From the NCBI GenBank assembly GCA_964461535.1, contig CAYWUY010000006.1, positions 1 to 64,000 of the forward strand: DNA of 64,000 nucleotides. Reading direction: 5' to 3'. Source of the DNA: Flavipsychrobacter sp964461535. Its GTDB lineage: Bacteria > Bacteroidota > Bacteroidia > Chitinophagales > Chitinophagaceae. Of the stretch, positions 25,644 to 34,584 are shown piece after piece. Below the pieces are notes generated by a model. It saw nothing but the letters and a program-made list of their open reading frames with translations. It made no database searches and was not told the DNA's origin. Numbering within the stretch: the stretch's first letter is position 1; every line of letters starts with the position of its first letter. The position numbers and the translations under genes are program-made.

Positions 25644-26579
25644 ATGGCACTATCTGTAAAACATTTGTTAGGTATCAAAGAGCTTACAGCTAATGATATT
25701 GAGCAAATATTTTTAACAGCAGACAACTTTAAGCAAGTATTGCAAAGACCTATAAAAAAAGTGCCAACGCTGCGAGATACTACTGTTGCTAATATTTTCT
25801 TTGAAAACTCTACACGTACCAGATTATCATTTGAGTTGGCAGAAAAAAGATTAGGCGCAGATGTAGTTAATTTTTCAGCTTCAGGCTCTTCAGTTTCTAA
25901 AGGTGAAACACTTATAGATACTGTTCATAACATACTTGCTATGAAGGTAGATATGGTAGTTATGAGGCATTCTGCAAGCGGTGCACCTTGGTTTTTAGCA
26001 AATCATATAGATGCCAGTATAGTAAATGCAGGTGATGGTATAAATGAACATCCTACCCAAGCTTTGTTAGATGCTTTTTCTCTTAGGGAAAAATTTGGAA
26101 ATCTTAAGGGTAAGAGAATTGCCATTTTGGGTGACATTATGCATTCCAGGGTTGCATTAAGTAACATATATTGCCTTACCAAGTTAGGTGCAGAAATAAC
26201 TGTTGCAGGTCCACCTACGTTAATTCCCAAAAACATTGAAAGTTTAGGTGTAAAGGTATCTTACGATATTAAAAAGACTTTACAGTGGTGCGAGGCTGCG
26301 AACGTATTAAGAATACAGTTAGAGAGGCAACATAAGCCATTGTTTAGCTCTCTTAGAGAATATGCATTATACTATGGTGTAAATAAACAAATGCTTGATA
26401 GTCTTGAAAAAGAAATAGTAGTAATGCATCCTGGCCCAATAAATAGAGGGGTAGAGTTAACGTCTGACGCAGCTGACAGTAAACAATCTATAATACTTGA
26501 TCAAGTAGAAAATGGTGTAGCAATAAGGATGGCCGTAATTTATTTACTGTCTGGTAAAAGAGATACTATTGAACAATAA
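25644..26579 (+). CDS. pyrB: Aspartate carbamoyltransferase catalytic subunit
   Basis: Condenses carbamoyl phosphate with aspartate, the first committed step of pyrimidine synthesis. Carbamoyl-phosphate site FFENSTRTRLSFE; loop residues SGSSVSKGETL; GDGINEHPTQALLDAFS; aspartate-side MHPGPINRGVEL. Length 311 is normal for a catalytic chain. No pyrI regulatory chain lies next to it. It forms an operon with pyrR and ends at a hairpin shared with the convergent thioredoxin-like gene. pyrF is 13 kb away in this window. Confidence 0.96.
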   Translation: MALSVKHLLGIKELTANDIEQIFLTADNFKQVLQRPIKKVPTLRDTTVANIFFENSTRTRLSFELAEKRLGADVVNFSASGSSVSKGETLIDTVHNILAMKVDMVVMRHSASGAPWFLANHIDASIVNAGDGINEHPTQALLDAFSLREKFGNLKGKRIAILGDIMHSRVALSNIYCLTKLGAEITVAGPPTLIPKNIESLGVKVSYDIKKTLQWCEAANVLRIQLERQHKPLFSSLREYALYYGVNKQMLDSLEKEIVVMHPGPINRGVELTSDAADSKQSIILDQVENGVAIRMAVIYLLSGKRDTIEQ

Positions 26580-26598
26580 ATCGATTAATGCTATTATT

Positions 26599-26631
26599 AA
26601 GGGTTGGAACTCAAAAGCTCCAACCCTTTTT
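26599..26631. terminator. Terminator after pyrB
   Basis: A 10-bp stem (AAGGGTTGGA/TCCAACCCTT) with a 10-nt loop, followed by TTTATTT. It lies between convergent genes. Confidence 0.85.
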
Positions 26632-26633
26632 AT

Positions 26634-27203
26634 TTAGATTAACTCCGTTAACTCTTTTTCTATTTCGTGTTGTTTATCAGTAGCATACCATTTATGTAAA
26701 TGTTCTCCATAATTACCGGCTGTTTCGGGATCGCTTTTAAGTTTAATAAATAGTTCTTGTGCTACTTTGGGTCTTGGGCCCCAAGTTTGTTTTATTTTAT
26801 AGTTGCTATCCAATATCAAGATTTTAGGAATTGATCTTCCGTTATTAGTTAAGTGGGAATCAATTAATTCTAAATTTTCATCTCGGTATATAACCCTTAG
26901 CTCAATATTTTGAGTTAACCCAGCTATTATTTTAACAACTGGGAGTATCTGTGCTGCATCGCCACACCAATGTTCGCTAATTACTAGCCATTTTACAGGT
27001 TCTTCAGAATTACTGATTTTAGATAGCATATCATTAGATGGATGATATGTTTTTAAAATTCTATTAGTCCTCTGTAAATTGAGAGGTACATATGATTGTT
27101 TATCTGTCATATCCGGAGTATTAGCATGAATCTCCATTTCAGATAAATATCGTTCAAATGAAATAGCTTTATTCCAATATTTTTGATAATCTATTGTAGT
27201 CAT
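26634..27203 (-). CDS. Thioredoxin-like protein with WCGDA motif
   Basis: From the ATG at 27203 the protein has 189 residues; the frame extends eight codons further to a GTG. The thioredoxin fold has VISEHWCGDAAQILPVV, in which the second active-site Cys of CXXC is replaced by Ala (Cys-Gly-Asp-Ala), then RVIYRDENLELID and a cis-Pro SIPKILILD. This Bacteroidota family is common and its role unknown. With one Cys it cannot make an intramolecular disulfide at the usual place. No signal peptide. It is convergent with pyrB. Confidence 0.8.
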   Translation of the reverse strand: MTTIDYQKYWNKAISFERYLSEMEIHANTPDMTDKQSYVPLNLQRTNRILKTYHPSNDMLSKISNSEEPVKWLVISEHWCGDAAQILPVVKIIAGLTQNIELRVIYRDENLELIDSHLTNNGRSIPKILILDSNYKIKQTWGPRPKVAQELFIKLKSDPETAGNYGEHLHKWYATDKQHEIEKELTELI

Positions 27204-27283
27204 TATTAAAATTTCGTGCAATTTCACTAAACTTATCCATTCACATTATTATTTTTCAAAACAGCTACTTTTATAAAACATAT

Positions 27284-27823
27284 ATGATTTTCGATTTTTC
27301 ACATTTCCCTGAACTAAGAACTGAAAGGCTTACTTTGAGAGTACATATTGAACAGGATATATATCCCATGTTCGAGATGTTTACAGATAAGAAAGTGCTG
27401 GAGTATTATAATGCTATGCATTTTGAATTACCGGAACATATAAGCCCATTATTATTCTCATTTAATATGAGGTTTGCAAGCAAAGAAGCTATAAGATGGG
27501 CTATAACAACGCATGAAGGAGAGTTTTTAGGGGTAGCAGGTTTGAATTCAATAAGTACAGATAAAAAAGCAATCGTTAACTATGCACTTGCAGCAAAATA
27601 TTGGGGTAAAGGTTATGCTACTGAAGCATTAGATATGATAGTTAAGTTTGGTTTCCAGTATTTAGAATTAGTAGAAGTTAATGCAGATGTTTTGCCAGGC
27701 AATATTGGTTCAGAGAGAGTTTTAATAAAGTCGGGCTTTGAATATGTAGGTTTTATGAAAGAATGGATGGTATGGAATGGTAAGAAATATGATGTGAATA
27801 TGTACAAGAGAATTAATCATTGA
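27284..27823 (+). CDS. GNAT family N-acetyltransferase (RimJ/RimL-like)
   Basis: A 179-residue acetyltransferase. LRTERLTLRVHIEQD starts the fold. The acetyl-CoA loop is in YWGKGYATEALDMIVKFGF, and VNADVLPGNIGSERVLIKSGFEYVG is the typical Asn/Ser motif before the last strands. Members acetylate protein N-termini, spermidine or antibiotics, so the substrate is unknown. A TACTTTTA box ends 10 nt before the ATG. It stands alone between a divergent and a co-directional gene. Confidence 0.88.
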   Translation: MIFDFSHFPELRTERLTLRVHIEQDIYPMFEMFTDKKVLEYYNAMHFELPEHISPLLFSFNMRFASKEAIRWAITTHEGEFLGVAGLNSISTDKKAIVNYALAAKYWGKGYATEALDMIVKFGFQYLELVEVNADVLPGNIGSERVLIKSGFEYVGFMKEWMVWNGKKYDVNMYKRINH

Positions 27824-27883
27824 TTTTACTCATCAGCATATAGCTATGTGTTCTAGTTTTTTTTAATTCTGTAATTTTACACT

Positions 27884-28402
27884 ATGCAAGAGATAACTTT
27901 GGAGCAATTGATACCTTCTGAATTTAGTTCTAATTCTAGAGTTTGGATTTATCAAAGTAGTAGAGCCTTTATTGAAAGAGAAGCAAATGAAATAAATGAA
28001 CAGTTATTACAATTCTATTCTCAATGGCAAGCGCACGGAGAACCTGTAAAGGGGTGGGCTCAGCTATTATATCGCCAGTTTGTAGTTATAATAGCCGACG
28101 AAACAGAAGTAAAAGTAAGTGGATGTAGCACAGATAGTTCTGTAAGAGTTATAAAAAGCCTCGAAAGACAATATGAGGTTAATTTCTTTGATAGAATGAT
28201 GATAACTTTTCTAGTTAATGGTAAGGCAGAAATGTTGCCGTTCAACCAAGTGCAATATGCTATTGATAAGGGGTACATTGATGAGAATACACCTTTATTC
28301 AATAACGTTATAAATACTAAAGCTGAATTAATGAAAGATTGGCTAGTTCCTTTAAGGAGGAGTTGGCTATATTCTAGGGTGCAATTACCATCCAAAAACT
28401 AA
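27884..28402 (+). CDS. Conserved Bacteroidota protein often mislabelled 'ABC transporter ATPase'
   Basis: A 172-residue cytoplasmic protein from a family widespread in this phylum: SRVWIYQSSRAF near the start, QFYSQWQAHGEPV, then SGCSTDSSVRVIKSLERQYEVNFFDR. Database labels such as ABC transporter ATPase are not supported. No Walker A, Walker B or signature motif is present. The conserved Cys-Ser-Thr-Asp segment could be an active or binding site, but the function is unknown. TAATTTTA ends 4 nt before the ATG. The stop is next to a strong bidirectional terminator. Confidence 0.75.
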   Translation: MQEITLEQLIPSEFSSNSRVWIYQSSRAFIEREANEINEQLLQFYSQWQAHGEPVKGWAQLLYRQFVVIIADETEVKVSGCSTDSSVRVIKSLERQYEVNFFDRMMITFLVNGKAEMLPFNQVQYAIDKGYIDENTPLFNNVINTKAELMKDWLVPLRRSWLYSRVQLPSKN

Positions 28403-28403
28403 T

Positions 28404-28430
28404 AAAAAACGGCCTTAGCGGCCGTTTTTT
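28404..28430. terminator. Bidirectional terminator that includes the last codons of the convergent gene
   Basis: An 11-bp stem (AAAAAACGGCC/GGCCGTTTTTT) with a 5-nt loop. On the minus strand the final codons (Lys-Asn-Gly-Arg-stop) of the 28415-28879 gene lie within it, so its stop codon is in the loop. Confidence 0.92.
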
Positions 28431-28879
28431 ATTAGTTTGCAAGTATCATAAATAGTATTATTATCTATTAGCTTATTCAGTTCAGCAACCGTCCTTTTTC
28501 TGGTTCCACAGTCGCATATTTCAGTAATTATTACCTTTTTGTTTAGTAATTTTTTTATTTGCTCCACTGTAGGAGTGTTTTTATAATTACTGTATTTTTT
28601 GTTTGATACTGTAAGAAATCTGGTTTCTCTGTTTACCCCATTAGCACTTTTTACAAAACCTTTGTGTAATGCAGAATCTCTGTATTTAATTCTATTTTTT
28701 ACATCAGTAGGTGAAGGATAAGCAATAATAGTATTATTTTTTGCATCATATTGTACTGCTACATTACTACTTGCATTTATATTGGTTCTATATATAATGG
28801 TGTGGGGCAGGGCCTTTAAAGGCTGTGCCTTGCTAGGTAAACTGAGCAAGGCACAACAAACTAGTATGATTGTACGCAT
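28415..28879 (-). CDS. Small exported protein translationally coupled to a C10 protease
   Basis: A 154-residue protein with a signal peptide (RTIILVCCALLSLPSKAQ). I do not recognise a named domain. The mature part has an IIAYPSPTDVKNR segment, a basic middle (HKGFVKSANGVNRETRF), a TVEQIKKLLN helix, and a Cys pair in EICDCGTRKRTVAELNKLID, plus a later Cys. Its ATG overlaps the stop of the protease gene by one base (TAATG), so the two are made together. In Bacteroides some C10 proteases are encoded next to small inhibitors; this protein could be such a partner, but I see no clear likeness to the protease propeptide. Other roles, such as a chaperone or substrate, are possible. Confidence 0.65.
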   Translation of the reverse strand: MRTIILVCCALLSLPSKAQPLKALPHTIIYRTNINASSNVAVQYDAKNNTIIAYPSPTDVKNRIKYRDSALHKGFVKSANGVNRETRFLTVSNKKYSNYKNTPTVEQIKKLLNKKVIITEICDCGTRKRTVAELNKLIDNNTIYDTCKLIKNGR

Positions 28880-31116
28880 TATTTTTCTACGGTAATTTTT
28901 CTTGTAATGTTTTCAGATGAGGTTGCATAAGTGACACTATATATACCTGAAGCATAATTAGTAACGTCTAATTGAATAGTACCAGACTGAGGTAATGTAG
29001 AATTACTATAAACTAGTCGACCCAGAATATCAGTTACATATATAGCTTTTACTTTATTAATGTCATACATCAAATTTAAATCTCTGGATGCAGGGTTAGG
29101 ATATGCAAGTGCATCAATGGCTTCGTTATTACCAGTTGATGGAATATCTGATGGTGCTAAAACACTTACTCTAATAGGATTTTTGAAGTATTGTGAACCT
29201 ACAGCTCCGTAAGAAGTTGATCCATTTTGATATTTTATGACTAAAGCATAATCACCGGCTGGTACCATTAATGAAGGAGTTGAAAAGGATGCAGCAGTAA
29301 TTGAAAGACCTACACTAATTATTGGAATAGTTCCAATATTATATACTACACCACTTGTAACATGAACAAGGTCTGCTTTAAGTGGACCAGTATACATAAG
29401 TGAACTCATATCAAAGTTGATAAGCTTTGTGCTGATGCTAAATGGTGCGTATTTGTAAATAGGGTAGGTACTAGTAACTTGTATGCTATCAACTAAACGT
29501 AGTGAAATATCTGTGTTCATATCGATACTTCCGTTATTAAAAAAGCTTCCATTGTCAGCTACAGGCTGTGCAGTTGTTGAACCTGTATTTTTGTAGAATA
29601 GTCTTATGTCGTATCTGCCACAAACCATGGCCTCAACACCTGAAAGACTAGCAAATGTAAGAACAGGTGTACTATCTCCAGGTTCAATAGTTAAATCTGC
29701 ATAAGTGGCAACTGTACCAACTTGATTTCCAGCTGCATCATAAATTCTTGCACTAACATCTCCATTAAAAGTAGTAGTTCCTGTGTTTTTTAGTTTTACT
29801 TTAAATGAAAATGGTTGTTTGTAAGTAATAGGATTTTCATTAACAAAGTCCATGTTAGATAACATCTTAATTGGACCCGAAGTAGTAGATGGATAGTAAT
29901 CAGGTTTAATCCCCGTTATAACTCTTTGGTCTTCATTGAAGTTTCCTCCGCCTCCGCCTGTACCAAGAGATGATGGAGATAAGTTGTCGACTGTAAAATA
30001 ACCATCTGACATACCTCCCCAGCCCCAATTGAAGTGGAACATATCGCCCGATACTTGCCATCCATCACAAACCCATGCATGGCCTCCTTCTAAGCCCCTA
30101 CCCGCATAAAGCATAGGTCTGCCAGCATCAAGTTCAGATTTTAATGTACTTATCCAATTTGCTGTGGTAAAGCTATCTAAATTATATAAAGGACCATCAT
30201 AGTTGCCGAAACGTGCAAGTGAGTGTAGGGAGTCATCGTAATGAAAATAAGAACGGAATGCGTATTCTGCGTTGTTTATGTATGGAGATTGATAGTTTGT
30301 TGTATAAGCTCCACTACCACCAGTCGATGCTGGGCCATATTGCATATTTACAGATACACCACAATGGTACATTAATGTTGCTATTGCGTTATTAGTGCCA
30401 GAAATCGCATTTGGCATTGATGACCATTGGTATGCAGTAGTACCGAAATTGGCATATTGATAACCATAAACGTCATGAGTGTAAGAATGATTACCACAAC
30501 CAATTTTAGGCCAGTTCCAGAATTTCATTATTTGTGCCATAGCAGTTGCTACACAACCCGTAACAGCTTGATCTCCAGAAGCTATTGGGCAAAGACCATT
30601 ATAATATGGATCTTGATTCCAAGTAGTAGTAAGCAAAGGAGTAACAGCTGTAGTTTTTCCTGCTACGTTTTGTATTGGTTTATATTCTGATAAGTTTTTC
30701 CAACGACTAATAGTTGCGGTGTTGGCTTTTACATTATTTTCAATAGTGTAAGCAATTTGATTTTTGTATCCATCTAACCAAAATTTTGTTGCAGGAGCAC
30801 TTAAATCATAATTAAAATAAGAAGTATTTGAATAACCAAGTATTGGTGTAACTAAATCATCTGCAGATACAATTACAAATCCAGGCTTATCGCTAATATT
30901 GAATACATAATATTCTGATAAACTTTTAGACCCGCTTTTAGTTTGTGCCGTATAAGTCAACTCTAACTTGCTTATATCATTAACACGAACTCCTACAGAA
31001 TTGAGGTAATTTAAACCAATTTGTTTAGCTGTATTTTCACTTACATACTTTGCGTCAGCATGAAGCGATAGGATGATAGAGCTAAGTAAAAGTGAGGATT
31101 TTAAATACTTTTTCAT
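28879..31116 (-). CDS. C10 (streptopain-like) cysteine protease with T9SS sorting domain
   Basis: A 745-residue secreted protease. Signal peptide 1-22; an inhibitory Spi-like propeptide (about 23-155, with YYVFNISDKPGFVIVSADD); a catalytic domain with Cys188 in TGCVATAMAQIMKFW and His346 in GGHAWVCDGW, then HFNWGWGG. Immunoglobulin-like beta domains follow (about 420-660). The last ~80 residues are a type IX secretion C-terminal domain (AYPNPASRDL, TDILGRLVYS, GIYSVTYA). It should be carried across the outer membrane and attached to the surface or released after self-cleavage. It likely degrades host or environmental proteins. It is followed by a coupled small exported protein. Confidence 0.93.
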   Translation of the reverse strand: MKKYLKSSLLLSSIILSLHADAKYVSENTAKQIGLNYLNSVGVRVNDISKLELTYTAQTKSGSKSLSEYYVFNISDKPGFVIVSADDLVTPILGYSNTSYFNYDLSAPATKFWLDGYKNQIAYTIENNVKANTATISRWKNLSEYKPIQNVAGKTTAVTPLLTTTWNQDPYYNGLCPIASGDQAVTGCVATAMAQIMKFWNWPKIGCGNHSYTHDVYGYQYANFGTTAYQWSSMPNAISGTNNAIATLMYHCGVSVNMQYGPASTGGSGAYTTNYQSPYINNAEYAFRSYFHYDDSLHSLARFGNYDGPLYNLDSFTTANWISTLKSELDAGRPMLYAGRGLEGGHAWVCDGWQVSGDMFHFNWGWGGMSDGYFTVDNLSPSSLGTGGGGGNFNEDQRVITGIKPDYYPSTTSGPIKMLSNMDFVNENPITYKQPFSFKVKLKNTGTTTFNGDVSARIYDAAGNQVGTVATYADLTIEPGDSTPVLTFASLSGVEAMVCGRYDIRLFYKNTGSTTAQPVADNGSFFNNGSIDMNTDISLRLVDSIQVTSTYPIYKYAPFSISTKLINFDMSSLMYTGPLKADLVHVTSGVVYNIGTIPIISVGLSITAASFSTPSLMVPAGDYALVIKYQNGSTSYGAVGSQYFKNPIRVSVLAPSDIPSTGNNEAIDALAYPNPASRDLNLMYDINKVKAIYVTDILGRLVYSNSTLPQSGTIQLDVTNYASGIYSVTYATSSENITRKITVEK

Positions 31117-31314
31117 GTGTTTTTATCTGATTGAATAAGAATTATGTCATAAATATAAGAAGAAAACGCAATTAGATGTGTTTGTGTTAAAAAATAATTA
31201 GAGTTATAAATTCGTTCTATAATTGTTAAAATAGTTCTTGGCAATTGATAAACGAGCCATATTGATACTATCTCTTGAAAAATATTCTTTACTTTGAAAC
31301 TACATAATAAGATT

Positions 31315-31896
31315 ATGCAAGGAAAAATATCTGAAGTAATAAGGAAGTCTATACAGGTAAAGGAAGATATATTGAAAAATCAACAGATTCTTACAACTGT
31401 TGAGCAAGTTACTGAAGCTGTAATTACTGCTTTCCAAAATGGGAATAAGGTTCTATTTTGTGGAAATGGTGGTAGTGCTGCAGATGCGCAGCATTTAGCT
31501 GCTGAATTTAGTGGAAGATTCTATTTTGATAGAGATCCCTTACCATCTGAAGCATTACATTGTAATACATCATATTTAACCGCAGTTGGTAATGACTATG
31601 GATATGATGTAGTATACAGCAGAATAGTAAAGGGAAGCGGCAAGAAAGGGGATGTATTAATAGGATTGAGTACTTCTGGTAATTCTGTTAATATAATGAA
31701 GGCAATGGATGTTGCTAAAGAAATTGGCATGATAACTGTTGCATTTACAGGAGAAACAGGTGGTAAGTTGAAGGAGATGTGCAATTACTTAATCAATGTG
31801 CCAAGTAAAGACACTCCGAGAATACAAGAGTCGCATATAACTTTAGGACATATCATTTGTGAATTAGTTGAAGAAAGATTGTTTGGTAAGGGATAA
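31315..31896 (+). CDS. gmhA: SIS-domain sedoheptulose-7-phosphate isomerase
   Basis: From the ATG at 31315 the protein has 193 residues. It converts sedoheptulose 7-phosphate to D-glycero-D-manno-heptose 7-phosphate, the first step toward nucleotide-activated heptose for lipopolysaccharide. SIS-domain motifs: FCGNGGSAADAQHLAAEFSGRF, LIGLSTSGNSVNI, and a C-terminal ESHITLGHIICELVE with the His and Glu of the active site. A TTG at 31294 is a weaker start. A GmhB-like phosphatase begins 4 bp after the stop. A GT9 heptosyltransferase is 13 kb away. Confidence 0.93.
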   Translation: MQGKISEVIRKSIQVKEDILKNQQILTTVEQVTEAVITAFQNGNKVLFCGNGGSAADAQHLAAEFSGRFYFDRDPLPSEALHCNTSYLTAVGNDYGYDVVYSRIVKGSGKKGDVLIGLSTSGNSVNIMKAMDVAKEIGMITVAFTGETGGKLKEMCNYLINVPSKDTPRIQESHITLGHIICELVEERLFGKG

Positions 31897-31900
31897 ATTG

Positions 31901-32482
31901 ATGAATATGAACTTTTTACACAACAAACCCGAATTGGATACAACTTGGACCCTATTCTTAGACAGAGATGGTGTTATAAATGTTGAGAGTGTCGGTTCGT
32001 ATATAACCAATTGGAGCGAGTTTACATTTTTAGATGGAGTTAAAGATGCGCTAAAAATGCTAAATCCTATGTTTGGAAAAGTAGTGGTTGTTACCAATCA
32101 AAGGGGAGTAGGTAGGGGTATAATGAGCATAGAGTCATTGAAGGATATTCATGCTAATATGACCAATGAAGTAATATCTGAAGGCGGAAAGATTAATAAG
32201 GTATATGCTTGTACTGCAATATCGGATGCAGATCATAATAGGAAACCCAATGTGGGTATGGGGCATCAGGCTCAGCAAGATTTCCCGGAGATAGATTTTA
32301 AAAAGAGCATTATGGTAGGGAATAGTATGAGCGATATGGAGTTTGGAAAAAAACTAGGTATGCACACAGTTTTTCTTACAACTAAACATGAGCCTGTTAA
32401 TCTTCCTCATGATTTAATAGATGAGCAATATCCTTCATTGTTAGAGTGGGCAAATACGCTACATATAGAAGAGTTAGCATAA
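31901..32482 (+). CDS. gmhB: HAD-IIIA phosphatase, GmhB-like (heptose bisphosphate phosphatase)
   Basis: From the ATG at 31901, 193 residues. HAD motif I is FLDRDGVINVES. The GmhB loop TNQRGVGRGIMS is present, then a Lys-Pro (NRKPNVGMGHQA) and motif IV VGNSMSDMEFG. Most GmhB proteins bind zinc through Cys/His in this region; here only Cys-Thr-Ala-Ile...His remains, and the usual first Asp of motif IV is Asn. So it belongs to a zinc-less variant, and the exact substrate is less sure. Being 4 bp after gmhA argues for heptose 1,7-bisphosphate or 7-phosphate metabolism. Ends at a terminator. Confidence 0.8.
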   Translation: MNMNFLHNKPELDTTWTLFLDRDGVINVESVGSYITNWSEFTFLDGVKDALKMLNPMFGKVVVVTNQRGVGRGIMSIESLKDIHANMTNEVISEGGKINKVYACTAISDADHNRKPNVGMGHQAQQDFPEIDFKKSIMVGNSMSDMEFGKKLGMHTVFLTTKHEPVNLPHDLIDEQYPSLLEWANTLHIEELA

Positions 32483-32515
32483 ATAGTATTACTAAACCAC
32501 AATATTCATTATTTT

Positions 32516-32545
32516 AGCTGTCAATACAATTGGCAGCTTTTATTT
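32516..32545 (+). terminator. Terminator after the gmhA-gmhB pair
   Basis: A 10-bp stem (AGCTGTCAAT/ATTGGCAGCT, one G-U pair) with a 3-nt loop, followed by TTTATTTTAT. Confidence 0.8.
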
Positions 32546-32558
32546 TATATAGTACGCA

Positions 32559-33842
32559 ATGGCGATAAATAAGAAAATAGCATTATTAGGAAGTGCACTT
32601 TTAACTGTAATAACACATCAAGAAGTAACTGCTCAGGTAAATTCTTCTGGCACTACAGAATATTTTAATGCTAAATATAAAACTGGAGTTTATAATAGTG
32701 CAGATTATTCTGGTAAATACTTTACGTTTAATGAGTTCTATGATAATTTAAGCCCTTATGGTACTTGGATTAAAGATGAGCATTACGGATATGTGTGGAG
32801 TCCAAATGTTGATGAGAATTTTAGGCCATATTATACAAATGGACATTGGGTAATAACTGACCAAGGTAATACTTGGGTTTCTGAATATCAATGGGGATGG
32901 GCATGTTTTCATTATGGAAGATGGGTTTTTGATAGTTATTATGGATGGTTGTGGGTGCCTGGTAGTAATTGGGGACCTGCTTGGGTAAGTTGGAGGATTG
33001 GAGTAGGTCAGATAGGCTGGGCTACGCTTCATCCGCAGTATGAGTTTACATCATCTGAATTAAATACATTCAAGTGTCCTAAAGATTGGTGGGTTTTTAT
33101 ACCTGTAGAGCATATTTATGGTAATGAATATTTTAAGTTTTGGTCCGGTCCATTTGGTAATTCAACTATTTTAAAAACTACTGAACCCATAGATAACACC
33201 TACACAGATAATGGTGTTACCTATGTATCTGGACCTGGTGCCATGCAAATGCAAAAAATCTTAAAAAAAGAGCTTACTGTTGCACATATTAACAATGCAG
33301 GTACACCTAGGCCCGGTACAGTTCGTAAAGATGAGGTGAAGCTGTATAAGCCTATGCTTATAAACATGCTTACTGAAAATGGAGATAAAATTACCCCGTC
33401 TTTTTATATTGATGCGCCTAAACCAGTAGCTGTTGCTGCCCAATCTATAACACTAAATCCGGGTGTGCCTACAGAGTTTTCAAGAGATAAAGAGCGGTTA
33501 ATAAAAGATGCAAACCATACAATTGTTAATTCTCAAGGAAATAATAGGCAAAATGCTAGTCAGCATAAGGAAGCACAGCGTGCAGACAACTTTCCATATA
33601 AAAGTGATATGACTGTAAGTGATCCTATAAAACCGAAGTCTAAACCACTAACAAAAAAGGTAGAAGAACCATTACCAGAGCAGCAGTCACAAACGCTTGA
33701 GCCAATACCTACACCTAAACCTAAAACTGATAAAGTCCCTGCAAGAAATTCGCAATCTGCAGATCCTCTTCCAGCTCAGCGTGAGGTACCAGAAAGTCGA
33801 AAATCAACCATTCCACAGCAGCATCCTGAACCTATTAAGTAA
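32559..33842 (+). CDS. Exported DUF6600 protein with Pro-rich tail
   Basis: A 427-residue protein with a signal peptide (NKKIALLGSALLTVITHQEVTA, cleavage near AQ). Residues about 50-165 are a strongly aromatic repeat region of the DUF6600 type: FYDNLSPYGTWIKDEHYGYVW, RPYYTNGHWVI, WVSEYQWGWACFHYGRWVF, YYGWLWVPGSNWGPAWVSWR. Each unit looks like a YxWxW beta element. The middle is less conserved. The last ~130 residues are Pro/Lys/Gln-rich and probably disordered. Function is unknown; the Trp-rich face may bind polysaccharide or the cell wall. It is alone between two terminators, just ahead of the TerY-P-like operon. Confidence 0.8.
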   Translation: MAINKKIALLGSALLTVITHQEVTAQVNSSGTTEYFNAKYKTGVYNSADYSGKYFTFNEFYDNLSPYGTWIKDEHYGYVWSPNVDENFRPYYTNGHWVITDQGNTWVSEYQWGWACFHYGRWVFDSYYGWLWVPGSNWGPAWVSWRIGVGQIGWATLHPQYEFTSSELNTFKCPKDWWVFIPVEHIYGNEYFKFWSGPFGNSTILKTTEPIDNTYTDNGVTYVSGPGAMQMQKILKKELTVAHINNAGTPRPGTVRKDEVKLYKPMLINMLTENGDKITPSFYIDAPKPVAVAAQSITLNPGVPTEFSRDKERLIKDANHTIVNSQGNNRQNASQHKEAQRADNFPYKSDMTVSDPIKPKSKPLTKKVEEPLPEQQSQTLEPIPTPKPKTDKVPARNSQSADPLPAQREVPESRKSTIPQQHPEPIK

Positions 33843-33868
33843 ATTTTATAAATCATACAATTTTTGTC

Positions 33869-33895
33869 ACTGCAAAAGCTAGCTGCTTTTGCAGT
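33869..33895 (+). terminator. Terminator after the DUF6600 gene
   Basis: An 11-bp perfect stem (ACTGCAAAAGC/GCTTTTGCAGT) with a 5-nt loop. The T run after it is short, but it separates the DUF6600 gene from the VWA operon. Confidence 0.7.
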
Positions 33896-33909
33896 AACTT
33901 TATATTAAT

Positions 33910-34584
33910 ATGGACGAATATATCCCATTTGAACAATTACCTTTTGGTCCAGATTCATTTGCAGATAATCCTGAACCAAGATGTCCTTGTGTATTATTGT
34001 TAGATACTTCAGGCTCTATGGATGGCAAACCCCTAGATGAATTAAATGAAGGGATACAGGCTTTTAGGCAAGAGTTACTGTCAGATCCTCTAGCTAAAAA
34101 GCGTGTGGAGATTGCATTAATCACCTTTGGTCCTGTACAGATAGTTTCTAATTTTCAAACAGTTTCCAACTTTAATCCAGCCAGGCTATCTACTACCGGA
34201 GATACCCCTTTAGGTGCAGCTATAGACTTGGGTGTTGAATTAGTTAATTCTAGAAAAAAGGAATACAAGCAAAATGGTATTGCTTATTATAAACCCTGGA
34301 TTATTCTTATAACGGATGGGTCTCCTACAGATAGTGTTGAGCATGCAATAGAATTGATTAAGGTTGGTGAAAGTAAAAAATCGTTTGCGTTTTTTGCAAT
34401 TGGTGTAGAAGGGGCTGATTTTTCGGCATTAAAGCAGCTTTCGGTAAGAACTCCGCTAAAATTAAAAGGTTTAATGTTTAAAGAGTTTTTCATGTGGTTA
34501 TCTGCCTCAATGAAAATGGTTTCTTCTAAAAATCCGGGTAATGCCATTCAGTTATTACCACCAAATGGCTGGGCAGAATTATGA
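33910..34584 (+). CDS. TerY-type von Willebrand factor A protein (YegL-like)
   Basis: A 224-residue cytoplasmic VWA domain. The metal-ion-dependent adhesion site is complete: DTSGSM near residue 38, Thr in TTGDTPLGAAI, and Asp in ITDGSPTD. Length and order (no signal peptide, domain fills the protein) match TerY/YegL. It is the first gene of the VWA-PP2C-kinase triad, and its last 4 bases overlap the PP2C start. In known TerY-P triads the VWA protein is thought to be the platform or substrate for phosphorylation. A TAACTTTA box ends 7 nt before the ATG. Confidence 0.9.
   Translation: MDEYIPFEQLPFGPDSFADNPEPRCPCVLLLDTSGSMDGKPLDELNEGIQAFRQELLSDPLAKKRVEIALITFGPVQIVSNFQTVSNFNPARLSTTGDTPLGAAIDLGVELVNSRKKEYKQNGIAYYKPWIILITDGSPTDSVEHAIELIKVGESKKSFAFFAIGVEGADFSALKQLSVRTPLKLKGLMFKEFFMWLSASMKMVSSKNPGNAIQLLPPNGWAEL

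Noticed and set aside
26850..27010. Thioredoxin-like protein as a normal CXXC oxidoreductase
   Set aside because: The motif is Cys-Gly-Asp-Ala, so the second Cys is absent.
27884..28402. The common label 'ABC transporter ATPase'
   Set aside because: No Walker A, Walker B or signature motif is present and the length is too short.
33869..33895. Hairpin before the VWA gene as an operator for the triad operon
   Set aside because: Its position after the DUF6600 stop fits a terminator; there is no second copy to suggest a binding site.
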